Positions 41,753-49,438 of a stretch of DNA of 64,000 bases are shown here, piece after piece. Position 1 is the stretch's first letter. Each line of letters starts with the position of its first letter. The notes under the pieces are model-generated. The model saw only the letters and a list, made by a program, of their open reading frames with translations. It was not told the DNA's origin and did no database searches. A program made the position numbers and the translations under genes. Source of the stretch: Desulfatibacillum sp. (GTDB lineage: Bacteria > Desulfobacterota > Desulfobacteria > Desulfobacterales > SpSt-501); assembly GCA_020725555.1 (NCBI GenBank), contig DYEU01000004.1, forward strand, positions 124,001 to 188,000. The letters run 5' to 3'.

Positions 41753-42933
41753 ATCTCGCCCAGCGGGTGCTTGAGCGGGCGCAGGCCCAGGCGGGGCAGA
41801 CCGCGGCGCTGCTCGCCGAACTGGTGCGCATCCCCTCGCCCACGGGCGGGGAGGGGGAGGTGGCGGCCTGCCTGCGCCGCCGCATGGAGGAGGCGGGCTT
41901 CGAGGAGGTGCGCTGCGACGGCCTGGGCAACGTGATCGGCCGCATCGGCCGTGGCCGGCGCCTTCTCGCCTTCGACGGCCACCTGGACACCGTCGGCCCG
42001 GGAAACCCCGAGAACTGGAGCTTCGACCCTTACGGCGGCGAAATCCGCGACGGGCACGTCTGCGGCCGCGGCGCGGCCGACCAGAAAGGCGGGGTCGCCG
42101 CCATGGTGGCCGCGGGCCGGCTCCTGCGGGAGCTCGGCTTCAACCGCGACCTGAGCGTCTTCTTCGTCGGCAGCGTCATGGAGGAGGACTGCGACGGGCT
42201 GTGCTGGAAGTACCTGATCGAGGAGGAGGGGCTGCGGCCCGAGGCCGTGGTCAGCACCGAGCCGACCGACGGCGGCCTCTACCGCGGCCAGCGGGGCCGG
42301 ATGGAGATCGAGGTCGACTTCCGCGGCGTCTCGGCCCACGGCTCCGCCCCGGAGCGGGGCCGGAACGCGGTATACGCCGCCGCCCGGGCCTGCCTGGCGA
42401 TCGAGGCGTTGAACGAGCGGCTGCGCACGGACGCCTTCCTCGGCAAGGGCTCGGTCACGGTGAGCCGCTTCGTCTCCGACGGCCCCTCGCTCTGCGCGGT
42501 CCCCGATTCGGCGCGCCTGCATCTCGACCGCCGGCTGACCGCGGGGGAGACCCGCGAGTCGGCCGTGGCCGAGATCGAGGCCCTGGTCGCCGGCGAAGAC
42601 GCCCGCGTGCGCGTGCTCGACTACCTCGAATCCTCCTGGACGGGCCGCCGCTACGGCATGCCGAAATACTACCCGACCTGGAGCTGGCCCGAGGACCACC
42701 CCGCGGTCGCCTGCGGCGCGGCCGTGCACCGGGAGCTCTTCGGCACGCCGCCGCGGCTGGGCCGGTGGACGTTTTCGACGAACGGGGTGACGATCTCGGG
42801 CCTCTACGGCATCCCGACGATCGGCTACGGCCCCGGGGCCGAGGCCATGGCCCACGCGCCGGACGAGAAGATCCCCATCGCGGATCTCGTCCGCGCCGCC
42901 GCCTTCTACGCCCTGTACGCCCTGCGGTTTTGA
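41749..42933 (+). CDS. ygeY: YgeY-like M20 family hydrolase
   Basis: 394 residues from ATG 41749, GGAGGACGACG upstream. M20 metal ligands are visible: His78 in DGHLDTVGPGN, Asp111 in GRGAADQKGG, the Glu pair 145-146 in VMEEDCDG, and the late His in AMAHAPDEKIP. ENWSFDPYGGEIRDGHVCGRG is characteristic of the YgeY subgroup, which is described as linked to selenium metabolism and to anaerobic purine breakdown. It would cleave an amide or carbamoyl group from the pathway intermediate. 24 nt separate it from the carbamoyltransferase gene. Confidence 0.85.
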   Translation: MNLAQRVLERAQAQAGQTAALLAELVRIPSPTGGEGEVAACLRRRMEEAGFEEVRCDGLGNVIGRIGRGRRLLAFDGHLDTVGPGNPENWSFDPYGGEIRDGHVCGRGAADQKGGVAAMVAAGRLLRELGFNRDLSVFFVGSVMEEDCDGLCWKYLIEEEGLRPEAVVSTEPTDGGLYRGQRGRMEIEVDFRGVSAHGSAPERGRNAVYAAARACLAIEALNERLRTDAFLGKGSVTVSRFVSDGPSLCAVPDSARLHLDRRLTAGETRESAVAEIEALVAGEDARVRVLDYLESSWTGRRYGMPKYYPTWSWPEDHPAVACGAAVHRELFGTPPRLGRWTFSTNGVTISGLYGIPTIGYGPGAEAMAHAPDEKIPIADLVRAAAFYALYALRF

Positions 42934-42957
42934 GGCCGCCCCCGGAAAGGAGACGCC

Positions 42958-44163
42958 ATGGACCCCTTCGACCGCCTGCTCGCCGAGATCGAGCCGCTGA
43001 CCGGACCGCCCGCCGCCCCCGATTTCCTGCTCACCTGGGAGAAGAGCGAACCCGAGATCCGCCGGATCCTCGCCGTCGCCGAAGCGCTGCGGATCCTGCG
43101 CCGCGAGAACCGCTCGCTGCGCTGTTTCGACTCCGGCCTCGCCGTGAGCCTCTTCCGCGACCAGTCCACGCGCACGCGCTTCTCCTTCGCCTCGGCCGCC
43201 AACCTCCTCGGCCTCGCCGTCGCCGACCTCGACGAGGGACGCTCCCAGATCGCCCACGGCGAGACCGTGCGCGAGACGGCGAACATGATCTCCTTCTTCA
43301 CCGAGTTCATCGGCATCCGCGACGACATCTTCCTGGGGGCCGGCCACCGCTTCATGGAGGAGGTCGCCGCCGCCGTGGCCGAGGGCCACCGCGAGGGGGT
43401 CCTCGAGCAGCGCCCCGCGGTGATCAACCTGCAAAGCGACGTCGACCACCCCACCCAGAGCCTGGCGGACCTGATGCACCTGGCGCGCCACTTCGGGTCC
43501 CTCGAGGCGCTGCGGGGCAAGAAGCTCGCCATGACCTGGGCCTATTCCCCGAGCTACGGCAAACCCCTTTCCGTGCCCCAGGGGGTGATCGGCCTGATGA
43601 CGCGCTTCGGGATGGAGGTCGTGCTGGCCCACCCCGAGGGCTACTCCCTCATCCCCGAGGTGGTCGAGCGGGCCGCGGCCTTCGCCCGCGAAAGCGGGGG
43701 CGGCTTCCGCGTTGTCCCCTCCATGGAGGAGGCTTTCGCGGAGGCCGACGCCGTCTACCCCAAGAGCTGGGCCCCCTACCGCGTGATGGAGCGTCGCACG
43801 GCGCTGCTGCGGGCCGGGGACACCGCCGGGCTGAAGGAGCTCGAGCGCGAATGCCTGGCCGAGAACGCGCGGCACCGCAACTGGGAGTGCACCGAGGCGA
43901 TGATGCGGCGGACGAAGAACGGCCGCGCGCTCTACCTCCACTGCCTGCCGGCGGACATCTCGGGGGTTTCCTGCCCCGCGGGCGAGGTGGCGGCTTCGGT
44001 CTTCGAGCGCTACCGCATCCCCACCTACGTGCAGGCGGGCTACAAACCCTACGTCATCGCCGCCGTGATGCTGACGGCCCGCTTCGCCCACCCGGCCCGG
44101 TTGCTCGACGCCCTGCGGCGCCGGGCCGCCCCCCGGCTCGGGCCGCCCCCCGTCGGGGCCTGA
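42958..44163 (+). CDS. ygeW: YgeW-like knotted carbamoyltransferase
   Basis: 401 residues, longer than ornithine carbamoyltransferase (about 310-330). The carbamoyl-phosphate site is clear in LFRDQSTRTRFSFASA (66-80) and in LQSDVDHPTQSLADLMHL, while the C-terminus has HCLPADISG. The amino-acid-binding loop of OTCases is replaced and an extra segment is present, as in YgeW. The enzyme likely runs in the catabolic direction, moving a carbamoyl group from a ureido compound to phosphate so that carbamate kinase can make ATP; no kinase gene is in this window. Confidence 0.88.
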   Translation: MDPFDRLLAEIEPLTGPPAAPDFLLTWEKSEPEIRRILAVAEALRILRRENRSLRCFDSGLAVSLFRDQSTRTRFSFASAANLLGLAVADLDEGRSQIAHGETVRETANMISFFTEFIGIRDDIFLGAGHRFMEEVAAAVAEGHREGVLEQRPAVINLQSDVDHPTQSLADLMHLARHFGSLEALRGKKLAMTWAYSPSYGKPLSVPQGVIGLMTRFGMEVVLAHPEGYSLIPEVVERAAAFARESGGGFRVVPSMEEAFAEADAVYPKSWAPYRVMERRTALLRAGDTAGLKELERECLAENARHRNWECTEAMMRRTKNGRALYLHCLPADISGVSCPAGEVAASVFERYRIPTYVQAGYKPYVIAAVMLTARFAHPARLLDALRRRAAPRLGPPPVGA

Positions 44164-44244
44164 GGAACGCGTGCGCCCCCGCCCCGCCGGGGGCCGCAAG
44201 GGTCTCCCCCCGCCGCGCGCCGGACCGCGTCGGCGGCCCGGGCT

Positions 44245-45435
44245 TCAGGGCCGCAGCAGATGCGCGACCGCCCGCTCGAGTCCGTCCAGGGTGAGCTCGA
44301 ACATCGGAAACAAGCCGCGGATCACCCCGATCGTGCGCGTGTAGGCCCAGGTGTCCGCAGGGCGGGGGTTCAGCCAGGCGCGGTGCCGGAAGGTCTCGGC
44401 CAGGAACCGGAGGCAGTCGATCGAGGGCTTGCCGCTGCGTTCCTCCAGGGCGATCGCGCCGTCGGTGGCGTAGAGCTCCCAGGGCGCCATGCTCGCATCG
44501 CCCACGACGACGAGGCGTGTCGCCGGGTCGAGGCGCGCGAGCTCCTCGACCGGGCAGGGTTTGCGCAGCCGCGCCGGGTCCTCCCAGAGGACCGCGTAGA
44601 TCGTGTTGTGGAAGAAGAAGGTCCGCAGGCCCTTGAACTGCGAGCGCGCGTAGTCGAAGAGCGTCTGGACCACGGGGATGTAAGGGTCCATGGACCAGCC
44701 GCCGTTGTCGATCGCCAGGACCACCTGCAGCTTGTCGCGCAACGCGCGTTCGAAGACGATCTCGATTTCGCCGGCGTTGCGGACCGTCCGCCGAATCGTC
44801 GCCGCGACGTCCACGCGGTCGCGCGGGCCTTCGGGCACGAGGTGGCGCAGGCGCTTGAGGGCCTCGCCCACGAGGGCCTGGGTCAGGGGGCCTTCCTGGG
44901 AATAGTCGCGGTAGCGCCGCTCCAGGGCGACGCGCACGGCGGAGCGGTTGCGCGAGACCCCGCCGACGCGCATCCCCCCGGGATGCACGCCGGAGTGGCC
45001 GAAGGGCGAGGTTCCTCGCGTCCCGATCCAGCGGTTGCCGCCGTGGTGGGCCTCGCGCTGCTCCTCCAGGCGCCGCCGGAAGAGCTCAAGGAGCGCCTCC
45101 GGCGAAAGGCCCGCGAGCGTCTCGGGCTCGATCCCCAGGGCGCGGGCGATCTCGCCGGGGTCCTGGAGCCACGATTCGAGCAGCGCGCGGGCGAGCGCGT
45201 CGAGCTCGAGGCCGCGGGCGTCGGGAAGCTCGGCCCCGCGGAAGCAGTGGGCGAACACCTGGTCGAAGCGGTCGAACCAGCGCTCGCTCTTGACGAGAAT
45301 GCTCCGCGCCGCGGTGTAGAGATCCTCGAGCGAGCCGACGAGCCCCGCCGCGAGAGCCCGGTGGAGGGTGAGAAAGGCGGTCGGGCTGACCGGAACCCCC
45401 GCCTCCCGCAACCGGTAGAAAAAACCGACGAACAC
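44245..45435 (-). CDS. VWA domain protein of the CoxE/MoxR-associated type
   Basis: 396 residues. The N-terminal half is helical and similar to CoxE-like proteins; the middle has GNRWIGTRGTSPFGHSGVHPGGMRVGG; the VWA domain begins LQVVLAIDNGGWSMDPY, where the metal site DxSxS is degenerate (D-N-G-G-W-S). Such proteins act with MoxR ATPases in metal-centre or complex assembly. It lies 43 bp after the MoxR gene. It converges with ygeW. Confidence 0.82.
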   Translation of the reverse strand: MFVGFFYRLREAGVPVSPTAFLTLHRALAAGLVGSLEDLYTAARSILVKSERWFDRFDQVFAHCFRGAELPDARGLELDALARALLESWLQDPGEIARALGIEPETLAGLSPEALLELFRRRLEEQREAHHGGNRWIGTRGTSPFGHSGVHPGGMRVGGVSRNRSAVRVALERRYRDYSQEGPLTQALVGEALKRLRHLVPEGPRDRVDVAATIRRTVRNAGEIEIVFERALRDKLQVVLAIDNGGWSMDPYIPVVQTLFDYARSQFKGLRTFFFHNTIYAVLWEDPARLRKPCPVEELARLDPATRLVVVGDASMAPWELYATDGAIALEERSGKPSIDCLRFLAETFRHRAWLNPRPADTWAYTRTIGVIRGLFPMFELTLDGLERAVAHLLRP

Positions 45436-45478
45436 GGCCCCACCCCTCCGCCGCGCGGGGGCGCCCGCGGCGCGCCCC

Positions 45479-46321
45479 TCAGGGGCGCCTGCCGGAGGTC
45501 GCCTCGCGGGCGCGCAGGAAATCCTGGCTTTTCTTGAAGAGCACCCCGAGGAAGGGCGGCTCGCCGCGCTCGAGATCGCGGGGCCGGAAGTCGGGGTCCG
45601 CCTGCAGCGCGCGGATCCAGTTCAAGAGCTCGCGGGTCGCGGGCCGCTTCTCGATCCCCTCGATGCGCCGCAGCCGGTAGAAGGCCGCGACGGCCTGCTC
45701 GAGGAGCCGGCGGTCGAGATCCGGGAAGTGCACGGCGACGATGCGCCGCATCATCTCCGGGTCGGGAAAGGCGATGTGGTGGAAGTTGCAGCGGCCGAGA
45801 AAGGGGTCCGAGAGATCCTTCTTGGCGTTGCTCGTGATCAGGATCACCGGCCGGTGGCGCGCGCGGATGGTCTTGTCGATCTCGATGATGTCGAAGGACA
45901 TCTGGTCGAGGACGTCGAGCATGTCGTCCTGGAAGTCGGTGTCGGCCTTGTCGATCTCGTCGATCAACAGCACGGTGCGCCGCTCGGCGGTGAAGGCCTG
46001 GCCGATCTTGCCCATGCGGATGTAGTCCTCGATGCGGCTGACGTCGCGCCGCGAGTCGCCGAAGCGGCTGTCGTTGAGCCGCGTGAGGGTGTCGTACTGG
46101 TAGAGGGCGTCGACGAGCTTCATGCTCGACTTCACGTTGAGCACGATGAGCGGCATCGCGAGCGCCTCGGCGATGGCGTGGGCGAGCATCGTCTTGCCCG
46201 TCCCCGGCTCGCCTTTCAGGAGCAGCGGCATCTCGAGGGCGATCGAGACGTTCACGATGCGCGCGAGCTCGTCGTCGAGGACGTAGCGCGACGCCCCCTG
46301 GAACCGGACGGCCTCGTTCAT
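45479..46321 (-). CDS. MoxR-family AAA+ ATPase
   Basis: 280 residues. Walker A LLLKGEPGTGKTMLAH (about 33-48), Walker B VLLIDEIDKAD, sensor 1 LITSNAKKDLSDPFLGRC, and the C-terminal lid after that. Acts as a chaperone-like ATPase with the VWA partner downstream. Its ATG overlaps the stop of the MetE-like gene (ATGA). Confidence 0.9.
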   Translation of the reverse strand: MNEAVRFQGASRYVLDDELARIVNVSIALEMPLLLKGEPGTGKTMLAHAIAEALAMPLIVLNVKSSMKLVDALYQYDTLTRLNDSRFGDSRRDVSRIEDYIRMGKIGQAFTAERRTVLLIDEIDKADTDFQDDMLDVLDQMSFDIIEIDKTIRARHRPVILITSNAKKDLSDPFLGRCNFHHIAFPDPEMMRRIVAVHFPDLDRRLLEQAVAAFYRLRRIEGIEKRPATRELLNWIRALQADPDFRPRDLERGEPPFLGVLFKKSQDFLRAREATSGRRP

Positions 46322-47424
46322 GCGGGCACCTCCCGGGGGGGCCCGCCCGAACCCGGGGCCCCGCGGATGCGTTCGGACAGGGCGCGCGTGAGCTCAAGCC
46401 CCCTCCAGGCGAGCTCCCGGGAGAGGGTCCCCATCCCGCAGGCGGGGGTGATCAGCGACTGGGCGATCAGCCGCGCCGGCTCGACGCCCAGGGCGCAGAG
46501 CCGTCCCGCCTGCTCCTGGAAGCGCGCGTGGAGGGAGGCGGCCGATTCGCGCTCCAGGTCCCCGGGGTGCAGCGTGGGGATGAGCCCCCAGGCGATCACC
46601 CCCCCCCGGCCGAGAAAGCGGCGGATCGGCTCGGCGTAGATCACGAAGCGGTCGAAAAAGGAGTAGGCGTCGAAGCTGACGATGTCGGCCTCGGAGTCGA
46701 AAACCAGCGTCCAGTCGGCGTTGGCGCAGATGTGCACCCCGGCGAGCCCCCCCTCCCGGTGCACGGCCGCGATCACGGCGTGGATCCCCTCCACGATCTC
46801 CTCCCGGCCAAGCCCGATGTATTGCGAGGAGCCGAAGGCCGTGATCGCCGGGTCGTCGAGAAAGAGGAGCACCCGCGGGGCGAGGGCGGAGAGGCGCCGC
46901 ACCTGCCAGCGCGCCCGCAGCGCAAGCAGCCGCAGCGCCGCCTCGCGCAGCTCGGGGTCGTAGAAGAGCGGCCGGCCGCGGCCGTCCGCGAGGCTCGTCC
47001 CGAAGGTGACCGGGCCGATGATCTGCCCCTTCACGGCGAGCGGCGGCCGCTCCCAGGCGGCCGCCCGCCGCTCGAGCTCGAAGAAGCCGCCCGCGGCGTC
47101 CAGGCTCAGGGCGAAGCGCGAGCCCTCGAGATCGCCGAGGCCCTCCTCGATCGCCAGGACCTCTTCGTAGAACCTCTCGAGCGCGGCGGGGAAGCCCTCC
47201 CCCTCGCGGTCGATGAAGACCCGCTCCCCGGTCACGGTCAGGCCCGGCATGCCCGCCGCAAACTGCCGCGTGATGACCTCGCCGGGGAGTTGGGGCAGCT
47301 GCACCCAGAGGGGGATCTCGGGGGTGAAACGCTCCACCCAGTCCGCGGCCTCGCCGTAGTCGGTGAGCGGCAGGCTTCCGATCAGGCAGGGAAGCGCGTG
47401 GCCTTCGAATCGAATTCGGTCCAT
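46318..47424 (-). CDS. MetE/UroD-like TIM-barrel protein
   Basis: 368 residues. VKGQIIGPVTFGTSLADG, FLDDPAITAFGSSQ, the metal-ligand-like His-Cys in AGVHICANADWTLVF and the last Cys in LITPACGMGTLS are the pattern of the C-terminal (catalytic) domain of cobalamin-independent methionine synthase and of the UroD superfamily. It is too short to be a complete MetE (about 750 residues), so it is probably a core methyltransferase-type enzyme or a methyl-group-handling enzyme of unknown substrate. First gene of a run with moxR and the VWA gene. Confidence 0.75.
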   Translation of the reverse strand: MDRIRFEGHALPCLIGSLPLTDYGEAADWVERFTPEIPLWVQLPQLPGEVITRQFAAGMPGLTVTGERVFIDREGEGFPAALERFYEEVLAIEEGLGDLEGSRFALSLDAAGGFFELERRAAAWERPPLAVKGQIIGPVTFGTSLADGRGRPLFYDPELREAALRLLALRARWQVRRLSALAPRVLLFLDDPAITAFGSSQYIGLGREEIVEGIHAVIAAVHREGGLAGVHICANADWTLVFDSEADIVSFDAYSFFDRFVIYAEPIRRFLGRGGVIAWGLIPTLHPGDLERESAASLHARFQEQAGRLCALGVEPARLIAQSLITPACGMGTLSRELAWRGLELTRALSERIRGAPGSGGPPREVPA

Positions 47425-47472
47425 GGTCGGGGCTCGCCGGGGGCGGCTTCGCCGCCCGCCGCCTCAAGCGGT

Positions 47473-47501
47473 GCTATAGGGGATTCCCCGCGCGCTGTCA
47501 A
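47473..47501 (-). promoter_or_regulatory. Promoter of the MetE-like/moxR/VWA operon
   Basis: Minus strand TTGACA (47501-47496), 17-bp spacer, TATAGC (47478-47473), about 45 nt before ATG 47424. Very close to the glyA-like promoter. Confidence 0.8.
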
Positions 47502-47540
47502 ACCCGCGACCCGCCGCGGAAGGCGGCCATGGCGGCGAAT

Positions 47541-47568
47541 TGACAGGGTTTCGGGGGGGTGGTAAGGA
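47541..47568 (+). promoter_or_regulatory. Putative promoter of the cysteine-cluster gene and tatA
   Basis: TTGACA (47540-47545), 17-bp spacer, TAAGGA (47563-47568). It overlaps the track's TTG start, so that start should be discarded in favour of TTG 47621. Confidence 0.45.
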
Positions 47569-47620
47569 GAAGGGGCGCTCGCCCGGCGGACGCGCGGGCC
47601 GGCCGCAAAGAGGGGCTTCC

Positions 47621-48022
47621 TTGGCCGACATCATCTCCCTCGACGACAAGCTCGAACTCAGCCGCGAAAAGAAGGCGGACCGCCGTCGGCGGCAGAAGGC
47701 GATCGCCGTGCGGCGCGCCATGCAGTGCACGGGCTGCGCGCTCAAGTGCGAAAAATGCGGGGCCCAGGTCGAACGCCCGCCTGCGGCGCCGGCCGAACGC
47801 CGCCTTCCCTACCGGTTCTGCGAGGCCTGCGCCGAGGAATACACCGACTACCTCGAGCGGCTGCAGGGCCGCGGCGACCCGGATTGCTACTGGCACAACG
47901 AGGCCTGGCTCGACACCTGGCGCAAGTGGATCGACTACCAGGGAAGCGTCGACCGCTACCGCCGGTCGCGCGAGTTCGTCCGGCTGCTGCGCGAATTCGA
48001 AACGCCGGGGCCCGACGCCTAG
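47621..48022 (+). CDS. Conserved-looking cysteine-cluster protein, function unknown
   Basis: 133 residues if begun at TTG 47621, preceded by AAAGAGGGG; the track's earlier start coincides with a -35 box. Six cysteines, in [12 protein letters not shown] and [10 protein letters not shown], could bind zinc or a cluster; [27 protein letters not shown] follows. The N-terminus is lysine- and arginine-rich ([14 protein letters not shown]). It is soluble and not recognised further. 145 bp separate it from tatA. Confidence 0.6.
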   Translation: MADIISLDDKLELSREKKADRRRRQKAIAVRRAMQCTGCALKCEKCGAQVERPPAAPAERRLPYRFCEACAEEYTDYLERLQGRGDPDCYWHNEAWLDTWRKWIDYQGSVDRYRRSREFVRLLREFETPGPDA

Positions 48023-48167
48023 CCGCGGATCGGGCCCTGCACCCCGGGTTGCGGCAACCCGGCGGCCGCGGCGGAGGCCCCGCCCGGCGGGCGTCTCCCG
48101 GGGCGGCCGCGCCAGGCGGAACCCCGGCGGGGGACGCCGCCCATCCGCTACCGCAAGAGGAGGGTTC

Positions 48168-48356
48168 ATGTTCGGAATCGGCATGCCCGAGCTGATCATC
48201 ATCCTGGTGATCATCCTCATCATCTTCGGCGCCGGCAAGCTCCCCGAGATCGGCTCCGGCATCGGCAAGGCGATCCGCAACTTCAAGGGCGCGGCCGAAG
48301 AGGACGGGAAGGACAAGAAGACCCCCGAAAAACTCGACGACTCCAAGAAGACCTAA
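48168..48356 (+). CDS. tatA: Sec-independent (Tat) translocase protein TatA
   Basis: 62 residues from ATG 48168, AAGAGGAGGG upstream. One N-terminal membrane helix ([23 protein letters not shown]), the [10 protein letters not shown] hinge, an amphipathic helix and a charged tail ending DDSKKT. It forms the Tat pore for folded proteins. No tatB or tatC lies in this window. Confidence 0.93.
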   Translation: MFGIGMPELIIILVIILIIFGAGKLPEIGSGIGKAIRNFKGAAEEDGKDKKTPEKLDDSKKT

Positions 48357-48459
48357 GCCGCGGGCGCCGCCGGGGGCGGGATCCGCGCCCGGGGCCGGCC
48401 GATGACGAGGGGGCGGACGGGGCATCCCGGCCGCCCCCTCGGGTTCAGGGGAGACCGCC

Positions 48460-49407
48460 ATGACCGCGATCCGCCAGACGGCCGTGATCGGGGCCGGAAC
48501 CATGGGCCACGCGCTCGCGCTCGTGTTCGCCCGCCACGGCCTTCCGACCTTCCTGGTCGACCGGGACGAGGCCGTTCTCGCCACGGCCCGGCGGCGCATC
48601 GCCGCGGCCCTCGAGACCCTCGCCGCGGAAGGGATGCTGGAGGCCGGGGCGATCCCGGCGGTGATCGGCCGCATCCATACCACCCCGCGGCTCGAGGAGG
48701 CCTGCGGGGGGGCGGATTTCATCACCGAGGCCGTGGTGGAGGACCCCGGGGTGAAGCGCGGGCTCTTCGCCGCCCTCGACCGCATCGCCCCCCCGCACGC
48801 GATCCTCGCGAGCAACACCTCGCACCTCGACCTCTTCTCCTTCGTCGCCACCGGGCGGCCCGAGAAGGTCCTCATCACCCACTGGTTCTCGCCCCCCCAC
48901 CTCATCCCGCTCGTCGAGGTCGTGGGCGGCCCGCGGACCTCCGCGGCGACGATCGAGACCGTGCGCGCGCTGCTCGCCGCCCTCGGCAAAAAGCCGCTCG
49001 TGCTCCGCCGCTTCCTGCCCGGCTTCATCGCCAACCGCCTGCAGGCGGCCCTCACCCAGGAGGCGCTCTTTCTCCTCGAAAACGGCTATGCGACCGCGGA
49101 GGAACTCGACGAGGCGGTGAAGCAGAGCTTCGCCCTGCGCACCCCGTTTCTGGGGGTCATCCAGCGGCTCGACTTCGCCGGGCTCGACCTCCAGCAGGCG
49201 ATCCTCAAAAACCGCCGCTACCGCCCGCCCCCGCCGATCGAGCGCTCGCAGGCGATCGAGGAGCGCGTGGCCCGCGGCAGGCTGGGGGTGAAGACGGGGG
49301 CGGGGTTCTACGACTACGGTGCACGAAGCCCCGAGGAGGTCTTCCGCGAGCGCGACCGCCGGCTGATCCGGCTGCTCCGGCTGCTGGAGGAAACGGGCCC
49401 CCTCTGA
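48460..49407 (+). CDS. 3-Hydroxyacyl-CoA dehydrogenase
   Basis: 315 residues. The NAD-binding opening AVIGAGTMGHALALVFARHGL (about 8-28) and ILASNTSHLDLF, then HWFSPPHLIPLVEVVGG with the catalytic His, and RFLPGFIANRLQAALTQEA. These are the FadB/HBD-type motifs for oxidising (S)-3-hydroxyacyl-CoA or 3-hydroxybutyryl-CoA. Solitary gene, convergent on parC with 31 bp between. Confidence 0.9.
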   Translation: MTAIRQTAVIGAGTMGHALALVFARHGLPTFLVDRDEAVLATARRRIAAALETLAAEGMLEAGAIPAVIGRIHTTPRLEEACGGADFITEAVVEDPGVKRGLFAALDRIAPPHAILASNTSHLDLFSFVATGRPEKVLITHWFSPPHLIPLVEVVGGPRTSAATIETVRALLAALGKKPLVLRRFLPGFIANRLQAALTQEALFLLENGYATAEELDEAVKQSFALRTPFLGVIQRLDFAGLDLQQAILKNRRYRPPPPIERSQAIEERVARGRLGVKTGAGFYDYGARSPEEVFRERDRRLIRLLRLLEETGPL

Positions 49408-49438
49408 GGCTCCGGGGGGGGGAGGGCGCCTGCCGCCT

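Noticed and set aside
46318-47424. Complete cobalamin-independent methionine synthase
   Set aside because: Only about half the needed length and the N-terminal domain is absent.
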